Positions 18,861 through 27,502 of a stretch of 64,000 bases of DNA are shown here, piece after piece. Made by a program: the position numbers and the translations under genes. Every line of letters starts with the position of its first letter. Positions within the stretch are counted from its first letter, which is position 1. The notes under the pieces are model-generated. The model did not search any database. It was not told the origin of the DNA and saw only the letters and a program-made list of their open reading frames with translations. The DNA is from an uncultured Pelagibacteraceae bacterium (GTDB lineage: Bacteria > Pseudomonadota > Alphaproteobacteria > Pelagibacterales > Pelagibacteraceae), in the NCBI GenBank assembly GCA_902583645.1, contig CACHWQ010000003.1, positions 1 to 64,000 on the forward strand, written 5' to 3'.

Positions 18861-19772
18861 ATGAAAAAAAATGTTATAGTTTCTTTAGCTGACTCAAATT
18901 ATTTTAATTTATTAAATGAACTTATAGACTCTATTAAACAATTCGATCAAAGCAATTCTGTAGCAATATGTATTTTAGATGCTGGCTTAGAGAAAGAACA
19001 ATTAAATAAACTCTCAGATAAAGTAGACGAAATAAAAAGTGCAGAATGGGATATTCAAGTTTCATCAATTAAAGTTAAAGGAAAAGAGTGGCTAAAGAGT
19101 CAAGTTTCTAGGGCTTTTTTACCAAAATATTTTCCTAATTATGATAAGTACCTTTGGATTGATTGTGATGCATGGGTAAATGATTGGAATACAATAGACT
19201 TATATTTTAAAGCTTGTGAAAACGGTAAGCTAGGAATTACACAAACATTAGGACCAGGTTACAGGATTACTTCTAAAGTAAATTGGTTATTTGGTAAAAT
19301 AGCAGTAATAAAATCACAAAATTTTAAACACGCTGTCAGCTCTAAAATAGGAATGAACAAAGCAAGAAAACTCGCTTTTGCGCCTCATGTTAACATAGGA
19401 GTTTTTTCACTTGAGAAAAATTCAAGTTGCTGGGATACATGGCAAAAAAACCTAGAAACAACTTTAAAATCAGGAAAAATATTTGGTTCAGAGGGTTTAG
19501 CAATTAATATGAGTATTTATATAGATGAAGTTGATACTGAGTTTCTCCCATTAAACTGTAATTGGATTGCAAGTAATCTTTTACCTAAATTTGATGAGAA
19601 TAATAATACATTCGTAGAACCTTTTTTGCCAAATAGTAAAATTGGAATAATGCATCTTGCAGCAGGTATTTGGGATAATAAAAAAGACATGAGGATTGAT
19701 AGCTCTGTAAAAATTCAAATTCAAACTTTAGAAAATAAAAGAATTTTAAAAAGTTTAAGGTTTAGTCATTAA
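18861..19772 (+). CDS. GT8-like putative glycosyltransferase
   Basis: This soluble protein of 303 residues has a GT-A-like start (NVIVSLADSNYF) and a DxD-type metal motif in LWIDCDAWVND (D101, D103). Later come PHVNIGVFSLEK (about 174-185) and GSEGLAINMSIY (about 214-225), which resemble the family 8 acceptor region, and a C-terminal IMHLAAGIWDNK (about 271-282) with the conserved His of a GT8 metal site. I recognise the fold class but not the donor or acceptor. It abuts pssA and rlmE with no spacer, so it belongs to the phospholipid operon. A lipid- or envelope-linked role is inferred from position only. Confidence 0.6.
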   Translation: MKKNVIVSLADSNYFNLLNELIDSIKQFDQSNSVAICILDAGLEKEQLNKLSDKVDEIKSAEWDIQVSSIKVKGKEWLKSQVSRAFLPKYFPNYDKYLWIDCDAWVNDWNTIDLYFKACENGKLGITQTLGPGYRITSKVNWLFGKIAVIKSQNFKHAVSSKIGMNKARKLAFAPHVNIGVFSLEKNSSCWDTWQKNLETTLKSGKIFGSEGLAINMSIYIDEVDTEFLPLNCNWIASNLLPKFDENNNTFVEPFLPNSKIGIMHLAAGIWDNKKDMRIDSSVKIQIQTLENKRILKSLRFSH

Positions 19773-20384
19773 TTGAAAAAAAATAAAATTTCAAAAAATT
19801 GGATAAATAATCAGCGTAGAGATATCTACGTCCGTAAATCCAAAATAGAAGGTTATCGTTCTAGAGCAATTTATAAATTAAAAGAAATTGACGAAAAATT
19901 TAAAATACTTAAAGAAGTTTTTACAGCTATAGATTTAGGGGCAGCACCAGGCAGCTGGTCCCAATATCTTTCACAAAACATTCAAAATGGAAAAATATTA
20001 GCAATTGATTTATTAGAATTTCGAAAAATTGATAAAGTTCATCAAATAATTGGTGATTTTACTGAAGAAATTGCTAAGCAAAATATAAGAGAATATTTTA
20101 ACAAAAAAGTAGATCTAGTAGTTTCTGATATGGCAGTAAACACTACAGGAAATAAGAATCTAGATTCTATAGTAACAGGAGAGCTTTGTGTGGATGCAAT
20201 GAGTTTTGCAAAAAATCAATTAAATCATAAGGGGAAATTTATTTCAAAGTTATTTATGGGCACGAGTTTTAACGAAATCGTTTCTGAGGCTAAAAATATA
20301 TTTAAAGAAGTGAGAGTTTTTAAACCACCATCTAGTAGGAAAGGTTCCAAAGAAAATTTTATAATTTGTAAAATTTTACGTTAA
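19773..20384 (+). CDS. rlmE: 23S rRNA (uridine-2'-O)-methyltransferase RlmE (FtsJ/RrmJ)
   Basis: This enzyme methylates the 2'-OH of U2552 (E. coli numbering) in the ribosomal A loop late in 50S assembly. The 203 residues show the FtsJ tetrad: K35 in RAIYKL, an Asp in VVSDMAVN (about 118), a Lys in KFISKLFMG (about 158) and a final Glu in SKENFI. The SAM motif is AIDLGAAPGSWSQ (residues 52-64). The likely start is the TTG at 19773 immediately after the preceding stop; the first ATG-type alternatives would remove conserved sequence. Confidence 0.95.
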   Translation: MKKNKISKNWINNQRRDIYVRKSKIEGYRSRAIYKLKEIDEKFKILKEVFTAIDLGAAPGSWSQYLSQNIQNGKILAIDLLEFRKIDKVHQIIGDFTEEIAKQNIREYFNKKVDLVVSDMAVNTTGNKNLDSIVTGELCVDAMSFAKNQLNHKGKFISKLFMGTSFNEIVSEAKNIFKEVRVFKPPSSRKGSKENFIICKILR

Positions 20385-20423
20385 GTCCTCTTTTATTTTT
20401 CTAAGAATCGTATATATAGGATT

Positions 20424-21500
20424 ATGGATCCTATTAAAGAAGCACTCACTTTCGATGATGTCACTCTAGCACCAAGATACTCGGAAATTTTACCATCGCA
20501 AGTTGATACATCTACTTACTTGAGTAATGATTATAAAATTAATATACCTTTGTTGTCTTCAGCAATGGATACCGTAACAGAGTCTAAAATGGCAATTGCG
20601 ATAGCTAGAGCAGGAGGTATTGGAGTTATACATAGAAATTTTACAATCGATAGGCAAATTAAAGAAATAAGAAAAGTTAAATCTAAAAATCTTAAAGTTG
20701 GAGCGGCAGTTGGTGCTGGAGAACTAGAGTCAAAAAGAGCTTTAGCAATAATTAAAGAAAAAATTGATTTAATCGTTGTAGATACCGCACATGGACATAC
20801 AAAAAAAGTAAAGGAAATAATTAAAACAATTAAAAAATATAAAAATAAAAAAACATTATTATGTGCAGGAAACATTGCCACTGCTGAGGCTGCAAATTTT
20901 TTGGCAAAACTTGGTGTTGATTTAGTAAAAGTTGGTATCGGTCCAGGCTCAATTTGCACAACACGACTCGTTGCAGGAATAGGCGTACCTCAACTAAGTG
21001 CAATTATCAATGTAAAAAAAGGTTTAAAAAATAAAAAAGTTAAAATAATTGCTGATGGAGGTATAAAATTTTCAGGCGATATAGCAAAAGCTCTTGCAGC
21101 TGGTGCTGATGCGGTAATGATTGGTTCACTTTTTGCCGGTACAAATGAGTCACCAGGGAAAATTCTAAAGAAAAATGGAAAAATGTTCAAAGTTTTTAGA
21201 GGCATGGGATCAATTGGAGCAATGAACAAAGGATCTGCCGATAGATATTTCCAAACAAAACAAAAAGATAAATCTAAATATGTACCAGAGGGAGTTGAGG
21301 GTTTCGTAAAATATAAAGGTCCAGTAGATAAAATAATTTTTAAATTAATTGGAGGTTTAAAATCTTCTATGGGATACCTTGGATCTAAAAAAGTTTTAAA
21401 ATTAAGAAATAAACCAAAATTTGTTAAAATTACAAAAGCAGGTTTTTATGAAAGTATGGTACATAATATAGATGAAATTAAAAAAGATGAAAAATATTAG
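20424..21500 (+). CDS. guaB: IMP dehydrogenase lacking the CBS (Bateman) domains
   Basis: This enzyme catalyses NAD-dependent oxidation of IMP to XMP, the committed step to GMP. It has only 358 residues against about 490 for usual GuaB. The chain runs from the first barrel strands ([13 protein letters not shown], 73-85) straight into [10 protein letters not shown] (91-100), with no CBS pair between. The catalytic Cys is C178 in [11 protein letters not shown]. The flap carries DRYFQ and VPEGVEGFV, and [11 protein letters not shown] is intact, which identifies IMPDH rather than GMP reductase. Without CBS domains, the usual ATP/GTP allosteric control should be absent. guaA follows after one small gene. 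Confidence 0.93.
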   Translation: MDPIKEALTFDDVTLAPRYSEILPSQVDTSTYLSNDYKINIPLLSSAMDTVTESKMAIAIARAGGIGVIHRNFTIDRQIKEIRKVKSKNLKVGAAVGAGELESKRALAIIKEKIDLIVVDTAHGHTKKVKEIIKTIKKYKNKKTLLCAGNIATAEAANFLAKLGVDLVKVGIGPGSICTTRLVAGIGVPQLSAIINVKKGLKNKKVKIIADGGIKFSGDIAKALAAGADAVMIGSLFAGTNESPGKILKKNGKMFKVFRGMGSIGAMNKGSADRYFQTKQKDKSKYVPEGVEGFVKYKGPVDKIIFKLIGGLKSSMGYLGSKKVLKLRNKPKFVKITKAGFYESMVHNIDEIKKDEKY

Positions 21501-21933
21501 TTCTAAAGTATTTAATTTATTATTTATAATTGTTGCAGTTTTTTTTATAAGCAACAACTCTTCATCTGAAAATTTCTTTAATGAGGCTAAACAAAAGTTT
21601 GATCAAAAAAATTATGAAGATTCTAAGTTTTTGTTTCAAAGAAATATTGTTTTTAATCCAAAAGACGCAGAATCTTATTTATATTTAGCGAAAATTTATA
21701 AAAATGAAGAAAATGAAAAAGAGGAAATAAAAAATTTAAATACTACTTTATTATTAGATCCAAAAAATGAGGAAGCGATGCATTTACTAATTAATTATGA
21801 GTTAAAAAAATCGAATTATTCTAAAGTTAAAGAACTTAAAGAAAATTTCTCTTTTATTTGTAAAAATCTTTGTAAAAAATTAGAAAATATTGAAAAATCA
21901 TTAGCAGACATTGAACCGAAAAATGGATCTTAA
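21487..21933 (+). CDS. exported TPR protein between guaB and guaA
   Basis: This protein of 148 residues has an N-terminal hydrophobic segment (signal peptide or anchor, about 5-22), followed by tetratricopeptide-like repeats (about 27-100). [16 protein letters not shown] and [14 protein letters not shown] are typical helices. It ends with a Cys-containing stretch CKNLCKK near 122-128. TPR repeats bind other proteins, and the envelope is the likely location. The start could also be the ATG at 21472. It overlaps the ends of both guaB (14 bases) and guaA (11 bases from the ATG chosen), so it shares the guanine operon. I see no metabolic link to GMP synthesis. Confidence 0.72.
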   Translation: MKNISSKVFNLLFIIVAVFFISNNSSSENFFNEAKQKFDQKNYEDSKFLFQRNIVFNPKDAESYLYLAKIYKNEENEKEEIKNLNTTLLLDPKNEEAMHLLINYELKKSNYSKVKELKENFSFICKNLCKKLENIEKSLADIEPKNGS

Positions 21934-23485
21934 CAATAATTTAAATAAGATTCTAATTATTGATTTTGGCTCACAATTTACCCAACTCATAGCTAGAAGA
22001 ATAAGAGAACTTGGCGTTTATTCAGAAATAATTAGTCATAAAAAATTAAATTCGAAACTAAATAAATCAAGAATACGAGGAATAATTTTATCTGGAGGTC
22101 CATTAAATGTTTACCAATCTAAAAAAGTAAAGTTCAAAAGAGAATTACTTAAATGGAATATTCCAATATTAGGAATTTGTTTTGGTCACCAAGTAATATC
22201 TAAAGAATTGGGAGGTAAAGTTAAAAAAGCGAAACATAGAGAATTTGGTTTAGCAAAATTAAACAGAGTAAATAAAAGTAGATTAACTCAAAATTTTTTC
22301 AATAAAAATGGATCAAATAATGTTTGGATGAGCCATGCGGATGAAGTAACAAAGTTAGCAAAGGGATTTAAAGTAGTAGCAAAAACTGAAACATCAAAAT
22401 TTTCGGTCATTGAAAATTCTTCTAAAAAACTTTACGGAATACAATTTCATCCTGAAGTAACCCATACAGAAAAGGGTAAGATAATTTTAAAAAACTTTAT
22501 TTTTGTAATTTGTATGATTAAAAAAAATTGGTCATCTAAAAATCAAAAAAAAATTTTAATAGATGATGTAAAAAAAATTGTAGGAAATTCCAGAGTTATA
22601 TGCGCTCTATCTGGAGGGGTTGATAGCAGTGTTGTTGCTAAATTAATTCATAACGCAATAGGTAAAAAACTAACGTGTATTTTTGTAAATACAGGTTTAT
22701 TAAGAAAAAATGAAGAAACTCAAGTTGTAAAAACTTTTAAAAAAAAATTTAAGATCAATCTTATTTATGTAGATGCTAAAAATCTTTTTTTAAACAAGCT
22801 AAGAAAAGTTGCTGACCCTGAAAAGAAACGAAAGATAATTGGGAATTTATTTATTAAAATATTTGAGAATTACGCAAAAAAAATTAAAAACATAAGATAT
22901 TTAGCGCAAGGCACGTTATATCCAGATTTAATAGAAAGTAAGTCAGTAACAGGAAGTCAAACCTCTAAAATAAAATCTCACCACAATGTTGGTGGCTTAC
23001 CAAAAAAAATGAAATTAAAATTAGTTGAGCCATTGAGATTATTATTCAAGGATGAAGTTAGAAAATTAGGCCTAGAATTAAAATTATCTAAAGAAATAGT
23101 ATTGAGACATCCTTTTCCAGGCCCGGGTCTAGCAATTCGAATGCCTGGAGAAATAACAAAAGATAAAATTAAAATTTTGAAAGATGCTGATGATATTTTT
23201 ATTAATTCATTAAAAGATTTCAATTTATATGGAAAGATATGGCAGGCTTATGCTGCACTGCTACCTGTTAAAACTGTGGGGGTTATGGGGGATAACAGAA
23301 CTTATGAATATATGTGTTTGTTAAGAGCAATTACTTCGGAAGATGGCATGACTGCTGATACCTTTGATTTTAATAAAGAATTTATGCAGGTTGTTTCAAA
23401 TAAAATAATAAATAATATTAAAGGTATAAATAGAGTTGTTTATGACATAACATCCAAACCACCAAGCACCATAGAATTAGAGTGA
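21923..23485 (+). CDS. guaA: GMP synthase (glutamine-hydrolysing)
   Basis: This enzyme amidates XMP to GMP using glutamine and ATP. From the ATG at 21923 there are 520 residues (a TTG at 21911 is less likely). The class I amidotransferase domain contains the nucleophile Cys in LGICFGHQV (about 82-90) and a His-Glu pair in FHPEVTHT. The ATP pyrophosphatase domain starts with the P-loop [10 protein letters not shown] (about 226-235). The C-terminal dimerisation domain ends in [11 protein letters not shown], the standard GuaA ending. It follows guaB and the TPR gene and is coupled to panB by a TGATG overlap. Confidence 0.97.
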   Translation: MDLNNNLNKILIIDFGSQFTQLIARRIRELGVYSEIISHKKLNSKLNKSRIRGIILSGGPLNVYQSKKVKFKRELLKWNIPILGICFGHQVISKELGGKVKKAKHREFGLAKLNRVNKSRLTQNFFNKNGSNNVWMSHADEVTKLAKGFKVVAKTETSKFSVIENSSKKLYGIQFHPEVTHTEKGKIILKNFIFVICMIKKNWSSKNQKKILIDDVKKIVGNSRVICALSGGVDSSVVAKLIHNAIGKKLTCIFVNTGLLRKNEETQVVKTFKKKFKINLIYVDAKNLFLNKLRKVADPEKKRKIIGNLFIKIFENYAKKIKNIRYLAQGTLYPDLIESKSVTGSQTSKIKSHHNVGGLPKKMKLKLVEPLRLLFKDEVRKLGLELKLSKEIVLRHPFPGPGLAIRMPGEITKDKIKILKDADDIFINSLKDFNLYGKIWQAYAALLPVKTVGVMGDNRTYEYMCLLRAITSEDGMTADTFDFNKEFMQVVSNKIINNIKGINRVVYDITSKPPSTIELE

Positions 23486-24261
23486 TGAATAATAAAATAA
23501 AAAAAATTATTAACAAAAAAAATAAATCCAAAATCGTCTGTCTTACCGCTTACTCAAAAAATATTGCTGAAATAGTAGATAATCATGCAGACATTCTTTT
23601 GGTTGGTGATTCTTTAGGATCAGTGCTTTACAATTACAATACTACAAGGAAAGTTAATCTTAAAATGATGATAGAGCATACAAAGAGTGTAAGGATGGGT
23701 GTTAAAAAAAGTCTTTTAGTGATTGATATGCCTTACAACACATATAGAAATAAATCTGAAGCTCTCAAAAATTCAAAGCTTGCGATTAAAGAAACAAAGT
23801 GTGATGCTGTTAAAGTAGAAGGTGGTGTTAGAGTGAAGCATATAGTTCGCCATTTAGTTAAAAATAAAGTTCCAGTAATGGGCCACATAGGTTTAACACC
23901 TCAAACTATTAAAGGAAAATTCAAATCAGTTGGTAAAACTGATAAAGAAAAAAAAATGCTCATTAATGATGCTAGAGCTCTAGAGGAGAGTGGTGCGTTT
24001 GGAATAGTTTTAGAATGTATCTATAGCGATATTTCAAAAAAAATTTCTCAATTAGTTAAAGTTCCAACCATAGGTATCGGTGCCTCGGTTCATTGTGATG
24101 GCCAGGTTTTAGTAACAGATGATATTTTAGGTTTAACTGATGCGAAGATTAAGTTTGTTAAAAAATACATAAATATTAAGAAAATAATTAATTCTGCATT
24201 ATCTAAATTTAAAAATGAAGTAAAATCAAAAAAGTATCCTACAAAAAAATACTCTTATTAA
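23485..24261 (+). CDS. panB: 3-methyl-2-oxobutanoate hydroxymethyltransferase (ketopantoate synthase)
   Basis: This is the first step of pantothenate (vitamin B5) synthesis. It transfers a hydroxymethyl group from 5,10-methylene-tetrahydrofolate to 2-oxoisovalerate. The 258-residue protein shows the Mg-binding Asp in ILLVGDSLG (about 36-44), the VIDMPY segment (about 81-86), VKVEGG (about 111-116) and GHIGLTPQ (about 136-143), plus the catalytic Glu in VLECI (about 177-181). ATG 23485 is chosen over an adjacent GTG. It uses C1-folate, as supplied by the glycine cleavage system. panC is not adjacent. Confidence 0.95.
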   Translation: MNNKIKKIINKKNKSKIVCLTAYSKNIAEIVDNHADILLVGDSLGSVLYNYNTTRKVNLKMMIEHTKSVRMGVKKSLLVIDMPYNTYRNKSEALKNSKLAIKETKCDAVKVEGGVRVKHIVRHLVKNKVPVMGHIGLTPQTIKGKFKSVGKTDKEKKMLINDARALEESGAFGIVLECIYSDISKKISQLVKVPTIGIGASVHCDGQVLVTDDILGLTDAKIKFVKKYINIKKIINSALSKFKNEVKSKKYPTKKYSY

Positions 24262-24869
24262 AAATATTTTTTAAAGTTGTCATTTATTGATAGAATTTCT
24301 AGATCTACTAGTCCACCAATAACCAATTGTAGCGCAACTAATAAAATAAAACCTAATCCAACATAAGCAATCCATAAGTGTTTTTGAATATAATTAGCCA
24401 AGACTGTTGCAAGTGCACCAGTTAAAACTACGGACAAAATTAAACCAAATATCATAAAGCCAAAATGTCCTTTTGATGCCCCCACAACTCCAATAACATT
24501 ATCAAAGCTAATAGTTATATCGGCAAATAGAACCTTATATACACTTTGTATATAGGAAGGTTCTTTTGATTTTTTCGTTGGTGATTTTATTTTTTTAATT
24601 TCAAATAAATCTTTTTTAAGATCATATACAATCCATATTAACAATAAACCACCAAGAATTTTTATAAAATAAAATTTAAATAAATAAGTTGCAAATAGAG
24701 CAAATATTATTTTAAATACTAAAGCACCAGCAACTCCCCAAAGTATTATTTGCCTTCTATTTTTAGGTACAAAATTAGATGCAATTAACCCTATTATAAT
24801 TGCATTATCGGCTGCTAAAATTATATCAATAAATATAATTTGAGTTAATATAACTAGTTCTTCAATCAA
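24258..24869 (-). CDS. TerC family integral membrane protein
   Basis: This polytopic inner-membrane protein has 203 residues and about six to seven helices. The two paired motifs of the TerC/YjbE group are present: IDIILAADNAIIIG (about 14-27) and ADITISFDNVIGVVGA (about 115-130). Their acidic residues lie inside membrane segments. TerC proteins are implicated in tellurite resistance and, in Bacillus, in manganese export during exoenzyme metalation. An Mn-related role is possible but unproven here. It lies 46 bases downstream of a TPR gene on the same strand and overlaps the tail of panB by four bases. Confidence 0.9.
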   Translation of the reverse strand: MIEELVILTQIIFIDIILAADNAIIIGLIASNFVPKNRRQIILWGVAGALVFKIIFALFATYLFKFYFIKILGGLLLIWIVYDLKKDLFEIKKIKSPTKKSKEPSYIQSVYKVLFADITISFDNVIGVVGASKGHFGFMIFGLILSVVLTGALATVLANYIQKHLWIAYVGLGFILLVALQLVIGGLVDLEILSINDNFKKYF

Positions 24870-24915
24870 GATAAATATATTATTAGATTATTAAAATTTT
24901 TCAATAAAATCTAAA

Positions 24916-25455
24916 TTAATACTTAGATACACTTTTTCCATCTATTAAATCTTTAAGCTGGTCGTACTCTTTACAATTACATGACTGAAGAAGCTGAAGA
25001 CGTTCAACTGCTTGGTCTTTTCTATTTGTATTAAGATATAATTCACCTAAATACTGATTAATTCTTTTATGATTTGGCTTTATTTTTAGTCCTGCTAAAT
25101 AGTATTCTTCAGCGGTTTCAAAATTTCCCAGTTTTCTGCTTGTGAAACCTAGATAATTTAAAGTGTCTGGATTATTAGGTTTTTCCTTATTTGCTTCCAA
25201 TAAAATTTTAAAAGCTTTTTCATATTTTACTTTTGCTTTAGCTATACTCTTCTCAGCTTTTTCAGTTTTGCCTTTTTTAAGAGATTTAGCTGCCTTCTTT
25301 TCTAAATATTTACCCGAGATTACTAATTCATGGCCCTTTTCATATTTAGAAGCCTTACCTTCGTTTCCGGTGTCTGGTTGAGCACCTGCCGCACAATACG
25401 CCGATGTACATGTTAGCACTATGAAAGTAATTAGTAGGCTTAATTTTCTGAACAT
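24916..25455 (-). CDS. exported TPR protein with C-terminal CxC motif (paralogue A)
   Basis: This protein of 179 residues has a signal peptide ending near SAYCA (about 18-22), then a lysine-rich helical region (about 35-80). Two or three TPR units follow (NPDTLNYLGFTSRKLGNFETAEEYYLAGLKI region, about 98-130, in which Gly-Asn and Ala positions fit the TPR consensus). The tail carries CNCKEYDQL (about 162-170). It clearly resembles the gene at 25529-26017 in order and wording of motifs, so the two arose by duplication. A periplasmic protein-binding role is likely; the partner is unknown. A shadow frame on the opposite strand is ignored. Confidence 0.8.
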   Translation of the reverse strand: MFRKLSLLITFIVLTCTSAYCAAGAQPDTGNEGKASKYEKGHELVISGKYLEKKAAKSLKKGKTEKAEKSIAKAKVKYEKAFKILLEANKEKPNNPDTLNYLGFTSRKLGNFETAEEYYLAGLKIKPNHKRINQYLGELYLNTNRKDQAVERLQLLQSCNCKEYDQLKDLIDGKSVSKY

Positions 25456-25528
25456 GAGTCATATATAGAAGTTAAAAAAAAGGTTAACAACTAAATTATT
25501 TAATAAGAGACAATTTATCACTTTAATT

Positions 25529-26017
25529 TCATTTATTTAAAATGTTTCTTAAATTATCATATTCCTTGCATTGACAATTTTCTAAAGAAACAAGAACTTT
25601 TTGAGCCTCATTAAATCTATTTTCATAAAAGTAAAAAGTACCAAGATTGAATTTTAAACTTTTATGTTCATTATTTAATTCCAAACCCAAAAGATAGTAA
25701 ATTTCAGCATTTTCTTTAAATCCTAGTTTAGCGCTGCACAAACCCAAATAATTTAAGATATCTGGATTTGCTGGATCCTCTACATTTGCCTCTAAAAAAT
25801 AATCTAAAGCTTTCTCAAACTTAATTTTAGCTTTTTTAGTTTTACCTTTTTTTTCTGTTTTAATTGCCCTTTTTAACTCTTTAAAACCAAGTTTGTACGG
25901 TCCTGCTGGGGGCGGACCATCTCTTCCCAAATTTTCCTCATGACCTTCGTATGAAAAAGTTTTTGAAGATATTGAGACTATAAAAAGTAATAAAATTATA
26001 AATTTTATATTCCTCAT
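25529..26017 (-). CDS. exported TPR protein with C-terminal CxC motif (paralogue B)
   Basis: This protein of 162 residues has a signal peptide (hydrophobic core about 6-18), a Pro/Gly-rich linker with GPPPAGPYKLGF (about 34-45), a Lys-rich helical segment, and then TPR units. NPDILNYLGLCSAKLGF (about 83-99) aligns with the same region of the downstream paralogue, and the tail has CQCKEYDNL (about 147-155). It overlaps the end of pxpA by an ATGA junction, so it is translated with the 5-oxoprolinase subunit, with paralogue A and terC further down. Function is not recognised. Confidence 0.8.
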   Translation of the reverse strand: MRNIKFIILLLFIVSISSKTFSYEGHEENLGRDGPPPAGPYKLGFKELKRAIKTEKKGKTKKAKIKFEKALDYFLEANVEDPANPDILNYLGLCSAKLGFKENAEIYYLLGLELNNEHKSLKFNLGTFYFYENRFNEAQKVLVSLENCQCKEYDNLRNILNK

Positions 26018-26790
26018 TTTACAAATTTATTCATTTGATCAAGAGCTTTTAGATTTAAATTATTTTTTAAAAGATCCTCTTTAATTACTTTTGCTGTATT
26101 TAAAGAACTTTCATTATCACCATGAATGCAAACAGAGTCTATTTCACATGGAATTTGTTTACCTGAATAACAATTTAAGGCTTGATTTTTTACCATAGAA
26201 AAAACATGTTTTTTAGCTATATTTGGATCTGTTATTAATGCGTGTGGTTTTGATCTAGAGACTAGATTCCCATCGTCTTCATAATTTCTGTCAGCGAAAA
26301 TTTCACAAGCAATTTTCATATTTAGTTTTTTTGCAGCTAATTCCATTTTTGATCCTGTTGGCACAAGGTAAATTAACTCTTTGTTCATTCTATAAATTAT
26401 ATTTGCAAGTGTTGTTGCTAAATCAATATCCTCGCAAGCCATATTGTTTAAAGCTCCGTGTGGCTTCATATGAGTCACATTTTCATTGTGTTTTTCAGCA
26501 ATCCTTTGAAGAATTTCGTATTGGTCTATAATAAGTTTTTCAATTTCTTTCCCAGAAAGATTAATTCTTTTTCTTCCAAAATTTTCAGGATCATTAAAAG
26601 ATGGATGGGCACCAATACTCACTCCATATTTTTTAGAAATTAAAATAGTACTATCCATAGTTTCATGATCACCAGCATGATAGCCACATGCTATATTTGC
26701 TGAATTAACAATTTCTAATAGTTTTGGATCATTTATGTTTGAGTGATGTTTGGATTTTTCTCCTAAATCACAATTAATATTAATTTCCAT
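26014..26790 (-). CDS. pxpA: 5-oxoprolinase subunit A (LamB/YcsF family)
   Basis: PxpA works with PxpB and PxpC to open 5-oxoproline (pyroglutamate) to glutamate using ATP. From the ATG at 26790 it has 258 residues and starts with the family signature MEININCDLGE. IVNSANIACGYHAGDH (about 30-45), IGAHPSFNDPENFGR (about 62-76), VTHMKPHGALNN (about 105-116) and the closing CIHGDN (about 228-233) follow. The frame continues upstream to 26955, but that part runs through the divergent pxpB gene and is unlike the family. pxpB starts only 28 bases away on the other strand. Confidence 0.93.
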   Translation of the reverse strand: MEININCDLGEKSKHHSNINDPKLLEIVNSANIACGYHAGDHETMDSTILISKKYGVSIGAHPSFNDPENFGRKRINLSGKEIEKLIIDQYEILQRIAEKHNENVTHMKPHGALNNMACEDIDLATTLANIIYRMNKELIYLVPTGSKMELAAKKLNMKIACEIFADRNYEDDGNLVSRSKPHALITDPNIAKKHVFSMVKNQALNCYSGKQIPCEIDSVCIHGDNESSLNTAKVIKEDLLKNNLNLKALDQMNKFVK

Positions 26791-26818
26791 AGTATTCATT
26801 GATAAAGTATAACATGTC

Positions 26819-27502
26819 ATGATTAAAAATATATCAAATCTTGGCGACGCAGCATTATATTGTGATTTTGGAAATGATGTCGATAAGAAAACAAACTTTA
26901 AAGTAATAAAATATTTTGAAAATATTAAGAAACAAAATATAGAAGGAATAACCAATTTAACTCCCTCTTATAATAAACTTATAATCTCATTCGACTTAAA
27001 TGTAGTAAATTTCACAGAACTTAAAAAAAAAATTGAAGACATCAAAATTTCTGAAAACAACATCTGGCAGAAACAAAAAATTATCAAAATACCAATCTGT
27101 TGTGATGATGAATTTACCCTTGATATAGAAAGGCTTTCATCAAAATTAAATTTAACAAAGAAAGAAATTTTAGAAAAATATTTTAATAAGGAATATTTTT
27201 GCTATATGACAGGATTTATTGCTGGAATGCCCTTTTTGGGTGATATTGACAAGAAAATTAGACTTGAAAGACTTGAAACACCAAGAGTTAAAGTTCCAAA
27301 AGGTGCTGTGGGTATTACAGAACAATTTGCAAATATTTATACTTTTGAAAGTCCTGGTGGATGGAATATTTTAGGAAGTACTCCAACAAAAATCTTTGAT
27401 CAATCAAACGAGAAACAGCCAACTTTAATTTGTCCTGGTGATAAAGTTTTATTTTACGAAATTAACAAAAAAGAATACTTCAAAATTAATGCAAATAAAT
27501 AA
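26819..27502 (+). CDS. pxpB: 5-oxoprolinase subunit B (KipI-like)
   Basis: This protein of 227 residues belongs to the carboxyltransferase C/D (allophanate hydrolase subunit 1, KipI) family. The N-terminal half begins ISNLGDAALYCDFG (residues 4-17), and the CD-type barrel contains YFCYMTGFIAGMPFLGDID (about 126-144). A stretch near 155-190 reads VPKGAVGITEQFANIY then ESPGGWNILGSTP, the strongest family signature. It forms the PxpBC complex that phosphorylates 5-oxoproline. Its 3' end overlaps pxpC by 14 bases. Confidence 0.93.
   Translation: MIKNISNLGDAALYCDFGNDVDKKTNFKVIKYFENIKKQNIEGITNLTPSYNKLIISFDLNVVNFTELKKKIEDIKISENNIWQKQKIIKIPICCDDEFTLDIERLSSKLNLTKKEILEKYFNKEYFCYMTGFIAGMPFLGDIDKKIRLERLETPRVKVPKGAVGITEQFANIYTFESPGGWNILGSTPTKIFDQSNEKQPTLICPGDKVLFYEINKKEYFKINANK

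Noticed and set aside
20531-20959. 142-codon frame antisense to guaB
   Set aside because: The catalytic guaB frame on the other strand is unambiguous; this is a shadow.
20424-21500. GMP reductase, suggested by the short length
   Set aside because: The flap sequences DRYFQ and VPEGVEGFV are of IMP dehydrogenase type, and guaA follows.
26790-26955. N-terminal extension of PxpA
   Set aside because: The extra residues are read antisense through pxpB and do not resemble the family; the canonical start is at 26790.
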